Position numbers and translations under genes: made by a program. Positions 1 to 5,525 of a stretch of DNA of 7,398 nucleotides are shown in pieces. The notes under the pieces are model-generated. The model was not told the origin of the DNA and made no database searches. It saw nothing but the letters and a program-made list of their open reading frames with translations. Numbering within the stretch: position 1 is the first letter of the stretch; every line of letters begins with the position of its first letter. Source of the stretch: CAG-791 sp963629395 (GTDB taxonomy: Bacteria; Bacillota; Clostridia; Lachnospirales; Lachnospiraceae); the NCBI GenBank assembly GCA_963629395.1, contig CAVGIV010000094.1, positions 1-7,398 of the forward strand. The letters run 5' to 3'.

Positions 1-36
1 CTGGACCGGAAGCGGAAGATACTGGAGATGAAGTAA
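1..36 (+). CDS. Possible C-terminal tail of an upstream gene (partial)
   Basis: Reading from base 1 in frame 1 gives LDRKRKILEMK and a TAA stop at 34-36, a basic tail such as many proteins have. The 37-base gap to the next start and the TAAAG context after the stop resemble the other gene ends in the window. Only 11 codons are visible, so no function can be given. Frame 3 is also open through here into the next gene, so the frame choice is uncertain. If real, this gene could be co-transcribed with the regulator, because no promoter is evident in the gap. Confidence 0.35.
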   Translation: MDRKRKILEMK

Positions 37-62
37 AGTCGAGCGGGAAGAAAGCAGGGAAG

Positions 63-67
63 GGAGG
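63..67 (+). promoter_or_regulatory. Ribosome binding site that supports a TTG start
   Basis: GGAGG at 63-67, inside AAGGGAGGTG, lies six bases before the TTG at 74-76. This strong site decides the start of the regulator, because no ATG in the frame precedes the conserved LacI helix-turn-helix. Confidence 0.8.
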
Positions 68-73
68 TGCCGA

Positions 74-2236
74 TTGCCTACCATTAAGGATATCGCAAAG
101 CATGCCGGTGTGTCCCACGGCACCGTTTCCAATGTGCTCAATCACCGGGGCAATGTCAGTGCGGAGAAGATTCAGCTGGTGGAGCAGGCGGCCCGGGAGC
201 TAGGCTATCAGCTGAATGCGCAGGCGCAGCAGCTTCGAGCAGGTCTTGCAAAGAAGGTTTGCGTCATTCTGCCGGGACTTAACAGTCGGCGTTATCAGGA
301 CTTCTTTGCCGGTCTGGAGCCCGTGCTGCGGGCGCAGGGAGTAGAGGCTTCGCTGTTCTGTACGGATCGGCAGGTGCTGCAGGAGAAAGCGGCCGTGGGA
401 AAGGCAAAGTCTATGCACGCCATGGCCATTGTCAGTATCAGCGCCCTGCGGCGGAATCGGGGTCTCTATGATGCGGATACACCGTTGTACTTTGCGGAGC
501 GACAGCCCAAGCAGGCGCCGTCAAATAGTGTTTTTGCGGGCTTTCGTTATGAGGAAATCGGCCGCGACATAGCAGCGCGCTGCCTCCGGGACGGTCATCG
601 CTCGGTGGCCCTGCTTTGCGGTGAAAAGCGTTATGCAGATCGAAAGGCCTTTCTGAACGGCGCCGCTGCGGTGCTGGAGGAGAGTGGCTGCGAGTACCGC
701 CTCTATGCTTCGGAAAATGCACTGTCTCTGCTGGAGGCCTTTGAGGCGCTGCGGAATGAAACTGAGTTTGATGCTGTGCTTACGGCGGATGAGGAGGATG
801 TGGATTTCCTGCAGCGGGCGGCGGATTTTTACGGCAGAAGCGCGCCCCGGATTTACGGACCCTGCAGCCGCCGTCTTTCTCTTTGCCCGCAGGAAGGGCA
901 GTATCTTCTGAATTATCGTCTCCTGGGACAGCGTTTGGGGGAGCGGATTCTGTCGGACTGTCTGCAGGAGGATGCGGATAATGTCGGCGGGCCGCAGCTG
1001 CTGCTTGCGGCGGAGGGTTTTCGGCAGCCGCAGGGCGCGGCGGCATCAGGAAAAACAAGGATCCTGAACTACCTGACCATTCAGAATGCCACGAGTCATG
1101 CCATCAGCCTTCTGCTGCCTGCCTTTGAGCGGGAGACCGGCATCCATGTGAATATGTCTGAGGCCTCCTATGATGAGCTTTATAAAATGGCGGCGGATTG
1201 TGAGAACAGCAGCCCCTACGACCTGATTCGCATCGATCTGGCCTGGATGGATGAGCTGGGCAGCCGGATTTACCGGGCGCTGCCGGACGGACTGAAGGCA
1301 GCAGATCACAGTCTGCCGACGCTGGAGCCATGGGGCTGCAGGGATGGGAAGCGCTATGCCCTGCCGCTGGATGCCTGCGTGCAGATGCTGTTCTATCGTA
1401 AGGATCTGTTTGAGGACGAGCTCATCAAGCGGGAGTTTTTTGAGCAGTATCACAGAAGACTCGAGGTTCCCGGAACCTTCTCGGCGTTTGATGAGCTGGC
1501 CCGCTTCTTCACCAGAAGTCTGCATCCCTCGTCTGCCTCGCGCTATGGCTGTACGGAGACCTTCGGACGGGCGGTACTGGCAGCCTGTGATTTTTTACCT
1601 CGCTGTCGGGAGAGCCTGGCGGGGCTGGAGGCGGAGGCCAGGCTTCATCTGGATGCACCGGAGATCCGGGAGGCACTGGAGGCCTATCTTTCTGCGAAAG
1701 CCGCCACTGACGGCAATACCTACCAATGGTGGACAGACTCCACCCGGGCCTTTGCGGAGGGAGAGACGGCCATGCATATCGTCTTTTCCAATTATGCGTC
1801 AGCCATGCTGCATGGTGAGACTTCCCAGGTTACGGAGCGGCTGGGCTTTGCCGACGTACCGGGAAAGCGGCCTCTGATTGGCGGCGGCTGGATCGGCATT
1901 TCCCGTCACAGCCGGAAGACAGAGGACTGTCTCTGCTTCCTGGACTGGCTGTATCGTCGGGACATTGCAGAGCTGCTCTGCTATCTCGGGGGGTATGTGG
2001 CCAGCCGAGAGCTGCAGGAAAGCTGCGAGGTACGGGAGCGCTATCCCTGGATTGAGCATATGGAGAGAAGCTTTGCCATGGGCACCCGCTGTGTGATGCA
2101 TCCGGGATTTCCGCTTAGGGAAATGCAGCTGGAGTCTATTCTGGGCCGGGCGGTGCGTTCGGCGGCGGGCGGCATTGAAAGTGCAGGGGCGGCGCTGGCA
2201 AGAGCCCAGGTAGAATTGGAACGAATCAAAAATTAA
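74..2236 (+). CDS. LacI-family transcriptional regulator fused to a MalE-type solute-binding domain
   Basis: This is a predicted cytoplasmic DNA-binding regulator of 720 residues, about twice the usual LacI length of roughly 340. Residues 2-24 form the LacI helix-turn-helix (IKDIAKHAGVSHGTVSNVLN). The hinge helix follows at about 49-57 (AQAQQLRAG). Residues 61-318 are a LacI core of periplasmic-binding fold: ILPGLNSRRY near the start, then LRDGHRSVALLCG, FDAVLTADEED and a final LLGQRLGERIL. A short GAAASGK linker (321-327) leads to a second module, about 328-700, that reads like a family 1 sugar-binding protein: LLPAFERETGIHVN, YDLIRIDLAWMDEL, DGKRYALPLD followed by LFYRKDLF, TFSAFDELARFF, FAEGETAMHI, and GGGWIGISR. 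There is no signal peptide or membrane segment, so the second module should act as an intracellular ligand sensor. The start is TTG with a strong GGAGG. It lies just upstream of the transporter operon, its likely target. Whether it represses or activates is unknown. The domain reading is firm; target and ligand are inference. Confidence 0.88.
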   Translation: MPTIKDIAKHAGVSHGTVSNVLNHRGNVSAEKIQLVEQAARELGYQLNAQAQQLRAGLAKKVCVILPGLNSRRYQDFFAGLEPVLRAQGVEASLFCTDRQVLQEKAAVGKAKSMHAMAIVSISALRRNRGLYDADTPLYFAERQPKQAPSNSVFAGFRYEEIGRDIAARCLRDGHRSVALLCGEKRYADRKAFLNGAAAVLEESGCEYRLYASENALSLLEAFEALRNETEFDAVLTADEEDVDFLQRAADFYGRSAPRIYGPCSRRLSLCPQEGQYLLNYRLLGQRLGERILSDCLQEDADNVGGPQLLLAAEGFRQPQGAAASGKTRILNYLTIQNATSHAISLLLPAFERETGIHVNMSEASYDELYKMAADCENSSPYDLIRIDLAWMDELGSRIYRALPDGLKAADHSLPTLEPWGCRDGKRYALPLDACVQMLFYRKDLFEDELIKREFFEQYHRRLEVPGTFSAFDELARFFTRSLHPSSASRYGCTETFGRAVLAACDFLPRCRESLAGLEAEARLHLDAPEIREALEAYLSAKAATDGNTYQWWTDSTRAFAEGETAMHIVFSNYASAMLHGETSQVTERLGFADVPGKRPLIGGGWIGISRHSRKTEDCLCFLDWLYRRDIAELLCYLGGYVASRELQESCEVRERYPWIEHMERSFAMGTRCVMHPGFPLREMQLESILGRAVRSAAGGIESAGAALARAQVELERIKN

Positions 2237-2249
2237 AGCGGGCATCGAG

Positions 2250-2288
2250 ATACAGCATCTTTCTGTTTTGGAAAGATGCTGTATTTTT
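2250..2288 (+). terminator. Rho-independent terminator after the regulator gene
   Basis: A perfect 14-bp stem pairs ATACAGCATCTTTC (2250-2263) with GAAAGATGCTGTAT (2271-2284). The loop is seven bases (TGTTTTG) and a TTTTT run follows at 2284-2288. It starts 13 bases after the regulator stop and separates that transcription unit from the operon downstream. The other strand lacks a T-run, so it acts on the + strand. Confidence 0.9.
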
Positions 2289-2289
2289 G

Positions 2290-2306
2290 TGTAAATACTC
2301 TGTAAA
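2290..2306 (-). promoter_or_regulatory. Candidate PhoP-box-like direct repeat
   Basis: TGTAAA occurs at 2290-2295 and again at 2301-2306, exactly 11 bases apart. On the minus strand this reads TTTACA, five bases, TTTACA. That matches the TT(A/C/T)ACA repeats with about 5-base spacing described for PhoP of low-GC Gram-positives. It lies about 75-90 bases before the predicted transcription start, farther than typical PhoP core boxes, and the spacer is AT-rich, so a chance match is quite possible. Confidence 0.25.
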
Positions 2307-2310
2307 ACTT

Positions 2311-2323
2311 ATACAAAATGTAT
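2311..2323. promoter_or_regulatory. Small perfect palindrome upstream of the operon promoter
   Basis: ATACA, AAA, TGTAT forms a 5-bp inverted repeat with a 3-base centre at 2317, about 62 bases before the predicted transcription start. That is a position often used by activators. It could be a protein-binding site, but short palindromes are common in AT-rich spacers. Confidence 0.25.
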
Positions 2324-2343
2324 CGGAAATGTGCTCTTATGGA

Positions 2344-2372
2344 TTGACACGTTCCAATGAGTGCGATATAAA
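2344..2372 (+). promoter_or_regulatory. Sigma-A-type promoter of the transporter operon
   Basis: A perfect -35 hexamer TTGACA (2344-2349) and a -10 hexamer TATAAA (2367-2372, one mismatch) are separated by the optimal 17 bases. Transcription should begin near 2379-2380, leaving a leader of about 20 bases that contains the ribosome binding site of the first gene. It is the only near-consensus promoter I found in the window and probably drives all four genes up to the terminator at 7348. With such strong hexamers, control by a repressor is more likely than by an activator. Confidence 0.85.
2345..2356. promoter_or_regulatory. Candidate LacI-family operator overlapping the -35 box
   Basis: TGACACGTTCCA is an imperfect 12-base palindrome (TG, two, ACGT, two, CA) centred on CG, the centre typical of LacI/CcpA-family operators. 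It overlaps the last five bases of the -35 hexamer, so binding there would block RNA polymerase. It is shorter than the usual 14-base site, and four of its twelve positions break symmetry. Confidence 0.3.
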
Positions 2373-2400
2373 GGAATGGAAGATAAGGGAGGAACGTGAA

Positions 2401-3240
2401 ATGTACACAAAGAATGACGTGCTTCGAAGACAGATTGAAAAGAAGGGTGCGCTGATTGCGGCACACCGGGGCACCTGCGGCGGCAACATCGTGCAGAATA
2501 CCAGCCTCGCTTACCGGAATGCACTGCTTCACGGTGCAGACATGATCGAGGTGGACGCGGCTCAGACCACGGATGGGGTTTTTTATGCCTTTCACAACGG
2601 CGAGGAAAAAATCGAATTCGGCATCCCGGAGGACATTCGTACCCTGAGCGCAGAACAGGTGGATTCCATGTATGCGCTGAACTGTATGGGACAGCCCACA
2701 AAGCAGCATGCAGAGCGTCTGACGGAGGTACTGGAGAACTTTCGGGGAAAATGCTTTATCAACATTGACCGTTCCTGGTTTTACTGGAAGGAAATCATCA
2801 CACTGTTGAAGCGCATGAACATGCAGGATCAGATTCTGCTGAAGTCCGGTGTGGAGAAGGAGCTGCTTGAGGAGCTGGCCGAGATCGGTGAGGGCATCAT
2901 GTACATGCCCATTATGAAAACACTGGAGGAGTGGGAGACCGTCAAACAGTATGAAATCAATGTGGCTGCGGCGGAGCTGATATTTGAGGACGAGGAAAGT
3001 CCTTTCGTACAGCCTGCATTCATGAAGGAGCTTCACGAGAGGGGCATTGCACCGTGGGTGAATGCCATTACCTTGAATGATGATATCCGTCTCTCCGGCA
3101 GCTTCGGAGACAACCGGGCCATCCGGGAGGGCTTCGATGCGAGCTGGGGTGTCCTGATGGATATGGGCTTTGAGATTCTGCAGACGGATTGGCCGGCACT
3201 GCTGAAGGGGTATCTTCAGGAGCGGCAGAGCAGAGGCTGA
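2401..3240 (+). CDS. Divergent GDPD (glycerophosphodiester phosphodiesterase) family protein, cytoplasmic
   Basis: This family hydrolyses glycerophosphodiesters to glycerol 3-phosphate and an alcohol on a TIM-barrel fold. The 279-residue protein shows HRG at 22-24, NT at 33-34, GADMIEVD at 45-52, TTDG at 56-59, H65, INID at 120-123 and a closing LQTDWP at 260-265. H22 and H65 match the catalytic histidine pair; E50 and D52 match two metal ligands. Three usual residues differ: ENT is QNT (Q32), the HD pair is HN (N66), and the third metal ligand, normally Glu in an E-x-K motif, appears as D123 followed by Arg. No signal peptide is present, so it should act on imported substrate. The ATG at 2401 is chosen because AAGGGAGG lies eight bases upstream. 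The frame stays open back to 2287, but that stretch contains the promoter. It is the first gene of the operon, recalling UgpQ beside UgpBAEC. Family membership is clear; activity and substrate are inferred. Confidence 0.87.
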   Translation: MYTKNDVLRRQIEKKGALIAAHRGTCGGNIVQNTSLAYRNALLHGADMIEVDAAQTTDGVFYAFHNGEEKIEFGIPEDIRTLSAEQVDSMYALNCMGQPTKQHAERLTEVLENFRGKCFINIDRSWFYWKEIITLLKRMNMQDQILLKSGVEKELLEELAEIGEGIMYMPIMKTLEEWETVKQYEINVAAAELIFEDEESPFVQPAFMKELHERGIAPWVNAITLNDDIRLSGSFGDNRAIREGFDASWGVLMDMGFEILQTDWPALLKGYLQERQSRG

Positions 3241-3334
3241 AGTAAAGCTGAGTCAGAGCAAGAGGGTTATTACGGCGACAGGAGTACAGGGCAGCACCCG
3301 GCTTCAGCGCCGAAGACATTAGCATAAAAACAAG

Positions 3335-3341
3335 AAAGAGG
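3335..3341 (+). promoter_or_regulatory. Ribosome binding site of the binding-protein gene
   Basis: AAAGAGG lies six bases before the ATG at 3348. The 107-base spacer from the previous stop holds no convincing promoter or terminator. It has only a weak 4-bp hairpin (CGGC 3299-3302 with GCCG 3309-3312), so read-through from the operon promoter is likely. Confidence 0.65.
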
Positions 3342-3347
3342 AAAAGG

Positions 3348-4448
3348 ATGAAGAAAATGAGAAAGCTTGCTGCACTGGGAATGTCTGTTGCCATGACACT
3401 GTCTATGGCGGCCTGCGGCGGAAGCAGCACAACAACGGAGACCACAAAGGCAGCAGACACAGCGGAGACACAGAGCGGTGCAGAGAGCAGCGGCGAGGTG
3501 GATAAGAGCCAGCAGTTGATCATCTATACCAATTCCGGTTCCAACGGCAGAGATGAGTGGCTGAAGAGCAAGGCATCTGAGCAGGGCTACAACATTGAAG
3601 TGGTACAGATCCAGGGCGGTGACCTGGCAAACCGTATTATTTCCGAGAAGAACAATCCGCAGGCGGACCTGGTATACGGACTGAATGCCCTGGAGTATGA
3701 GAAGCTGAAGAAGGCAGAGGTTCTGGAGAAGTGGGAGCCCACCTGGAAGGACGATGTGGACATGTCTCTGGGCGATACCGATGGCTATTATTATCCCATC
3801 GTGATTCAGCCGCTGGTGAACATCATGAATGCAGATCTGACAGATACACCGAAGGATGTGACAGATCTTCTTTCCGATGAGTGGACAGATAAGTACACCA
3901 TTCTGAACTTCGGCGGCGGTACTGGCAAGACACTGCTGGCTTCTCTGCTGGTGCGTTATACAGATGAGAATGGCGAGGAAGGCATCTCTGAGGAGGGCTG
4001 GGACACCGTGAAGCAGTGGATCCAGAACGGACACATGGAGCAGGACGGCGAGGACTACGTTGGAAATGTTATTTCCGGTACCGTGCCGATCTGTGAGATG
4101 TGGGGCAGCGGTGTGATCCAGAATCAGAATGAGCGTGACTACAAGTTCCAGATCCTGGTACCCGAGGTCGGCGTTCCCTATGTGACAGAGCAGGTGGCTA
4201 TGATTGCAGGCTCCAAGAAGACGGATCTGGCAGTGGATTTTGCCAACTGGTTCGGTTCTTCTGAGGTGCAGGCAGAGTGGATGAAGCAGTTCGGCACCAT
4301 TCCCTGCCAGCCGGATGCACTGGCACAGGCGGATGAGGATATCACAGAGTTTGTGAACCAGGTGCATGCCCAGGATATGGATTGGCAGTTTATCTCCGAT
4401 CACATCGAGGCATGGGTAGAGAAGTGTGAGCTGGAGTTCATGCAGTAA
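3348..4448 (+). CDS. ABC transporter substrate-binding lipoprotein (Fbp / aminoethylphosphonate / AfuA type)
   Basis: This is the extracellular receptor of the ABC importer encoded downstream. The 366-residue protein has a lipoprotein signal: basic MKKMRK, a hydrophobic stretch, then MAAC with C23 as the lipidation site. A Ser/Thr/Ala/Glu-rich tether (about 24-52) precedes the folded domain. The mature part reads like the type II binding proteins of the iron/thiamine/phosphonate/hexose-phosphate cluster: LIIYTNSG (57-64), GDLANRIISEKNNPQADLVYG (90-111), a glycine-rich GGGTGKT (189-195) where family members often have an SGTG-like loop, and GVPYVTEQVAMIAGSKKTDLA (275-295) leading to FANWFGSSEVQ. 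The adjacent tyrosine pair that binds iron in FbpA is not seen near the C-terminus, so iron is less likely. Its place after a GDPD-family gene favours a phosphorylated solute. A hairpin behind it may raise its mRNA level over the ATPase and permease, as binding proteins are usually needed in excess. Confidence 0.88.
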   Translation: MKKMRKLAALGMSVAMTLSMAACGGSSTTTETTKAADTAETQSGAESSGEVDKSQQLIIYTNSGSNGRDEWLKSKASEQGYNIEVVQIQGGDLANRIISEKNNPQADLVYGLNALEYEKLKKAEVLEKWEPTWKDDVDMSLGDTDGYYYPIVIQPLVNIMNADLTDTPKDVTDLLSDEWTDKYTILNFGGGTGKTLLASLLVRYTDENGEEGISEEGWDTVKQWIQNGHMEQDGEDYVGNVISGTVPICEMWGSGVIQNQNERDYKFQILVPEVGVPYVTEQVAMIAGSKKTDLAVDFANWFGSSEVQAEWMKQFGTIPCQPDALAQADEDITEFVNQVHAQDMDWQFISDHIEAWVEKCELEFMQ

Positions 4449-4473
4449 AGCAGGAATACGGATTTTAAGAACA

Positions 4474-4497
4474 GGCGGTATGGTAAAACATACCGCC
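4474..4497 (+). other. Intercistronic hairpin between binding-protein and ATPase genes
   Basis: GGCGGTATG (4474-4482) pairs perfectly over nine bases with CATACCGCC (4489-4497) around a GTAAAA loop. It starts 26 bases after the binding-protein stop. The bases that follow (CTTTGTG) are not a proper T-run, so full termination is unlikely. The layout recalls the stabilising hairpins behind binding-protein genes such as malE. It may protect the 3' end of processed upstream mRNA or act as a partial attenuator. Confidence 0.75.
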
Positions 4498-4507
4498 CTT
4501 TGTGAAT

Positions 4508-4511
4508 GGGG
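4508..4511 (+). promoter_or_regulatory. Weak ribosome binding site deciding the ATPase start
   Basis: GGGG at 4508-4511 is seven bases before the ATG at 4519. It is the weakest ribosome binding site in the operon. The in-frame ATG further upstream (4481) falls inside the hairpin and would add a tail with no family resemblance. Confidence 0.5.
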
Positions 4512-4518
4512 ATATGTC

Positions 4519-5511
4519 ATGATTGAATTTAAAAATGTGGAAATCAAGTACGGCAGCTTCACCGCTATCCGGGATCTGAACCTGACCATTCAGGATGGTG
4601 AATTCTTCACCTTTCTGGGACCCTCCGGCTGCGGCAAAACCACCACGCTGCGGTCTCTGGTGGGCTTTCTGACACCCAGCAGCGGACAGATTCTGGTGGA
4701 TGGCGTGGATGTGACCCATATGCCGGTAGAGCAGCGGCAGATCGGTATGGTTTTCCAGAGCTATGCCTTGTTCCCCACTATGACGGTATATGAAAATCTT
4801 GCGTTTGGCTTGAAGGTGAAGAAGCTTTCAAAGTCAGAGATCGACAAAAAGGTGAGAGATGCAGCGAAGCTCATTGAAATCAAGGAGGAGCAGCTTTCAA
4901 GAAATGTCTCCGAGCTTTCCGGCGGACAGCAGCAGAGAGTGGCATTGGCCCGTGCCCTGGTGCTGGAGCCGAAGATTCTCTGCCTGGATGAGCCGCTTTC
5001 CAACCTGGACGCCAAGCTTCGTGTGGGGCTCCGCAGCGAGCTGAAGCGTCTGCAGAAGACGCTGGGCATCACCACCCTGTATGTGACTCATGACCAGGAG
5101 GAGGCATTGACCCTTTCGGATCGAATTGCGGTATTCAACAACGGTTTTGTGGAGCAGGTAGACACACCCTTCCGGATTTACAATCATTCCGCTTCGGAAT
5201 TTGTCTGTGACTTCATCGGAGAGATCAATCATCTGGAGAAGCCTCTGCTGTCTCTTATCGGCGGCGGACTGGATCCGGAGAAGAAGGCCTATGTCCGTCT
5301 GGAACGGATCAGCTTCGCACCCTCAGAGGGGGCGGTCTGCCTCAGCGGTGTGATTCGTGACTATGATTACAACGGCATCCTGACCAAGTACAGAGTGGAG
5401 GTTTCGGGGCAGGAGCTTCGTGTGATACAGGTGAACAACGGTTGTCCCTTCCTGGAGACCGGCAGTGAAGTGAAGCTTTATGTGCAGCCCTCAGATATCA
5501 TGCAGTTTTAA
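4519..5511 (+). CDS. ABC transporter ATP-binding protein (FbpC / PotA type)
   Basis: This is the cytoplasmic ATPase that powers the importer formed with the permease encoded next. With the start at 4519 it has 330 residues and opens MIEFKNVEIKYG like its family; Y11 is the aromatic A-loop. All nucleotide-binding motifs are intact: Walker A GPSGCGKT (34-41), Q-loop Q80 in MVFQSYALFP, signature LSGGQ (133-137), Walker B ILCLDEP (153-159) with D157 and catalytic E158, D-loop SNLD (161-164) and switch H191 in YVTHDQEEA. Residues from about 235 form a C-terminal extension of the TOBE type, typical of FbpC, PotA and CysA ATPases and often regulatory. It lies between the binding protein and the permease, with 14 bases to the latter. 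The frame is open further upstream to 4426, but that part overlaps the previous gene and the hairpin, so it was not used. It appears fully functional. Substrate specificity is not visible in this subunit. Confidence 0.95.
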   Translation: MIEFKNVEIKYGSFTAIRDLNLTIQDGEFFTFLGPSGCGKTTTLRSLVGFLTPSSGQILVDGVDVTHMPVEQRQIGMVFQSYALFPTMTVYENLAFGLKVKKLSKSEIDKKVRDAAKLIEIKEEQLSRNVSELSGGQQQRVALARALVLEPKILCLDEPLSNLDAKLRVGLRSELKRLQKTLGITTLYVTHDQEEALTLSDRIAVFNNGFVEQVDTPFRIYNHSASEFVCDFIGEINHLEKPLLSLIGGGLDPEKKAYVRLERISFAPSEGAVCLSGVIRDYDYNGILTKYRVEVSGQELRVIQVNNGCPFLETGSEVKLYVQPSDIMQF

Positions 5512-5525
5512 GGCGGGAGGCTCTT

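Noticed and set aside
2318..2347. Nine-codon reading frame (MYRKCALMD) upstream of the operon promoter, considered as a leader peptide
   Set aside because: It lies before the predicted transcription start and has no ribosome binding site.
2287..2400. N-terminal extension of the GDPD-family protein to an upstream start
   Set aside because: The extension overlaps the promoter hexamers and lacks a ribosome binding site, while ATG 2401 has a strong one eight bases upstream.
3299..3315. Short hairpin CGGC / GCCG in front of the binding-protein gene, considered as a terminator or riboswitch part
   Set aside because: Only four base pairs, no T-run and no conserved riboswitch features in the 107-base spacer.
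4426..4518. N-terminal extension of the ATPase into the end of the binding-protein gene
   Set aside because: It would be translated through the intercistronic hairpin and adds about 30 residues unlike any ATPase start. ATG 4519 begins exactly at the family's usual N-terminus.
3270..4589. Long open frame (439 codons) on the minus strand opposite the binding-protein gene
   Set aside because: It is rich in Leu, His, Cys and Gln with no family motif, and it lies opposite a gene with a lipoprotein signal, domain motifs and a ribosome binding site. It results from the codon usage of the real gene.
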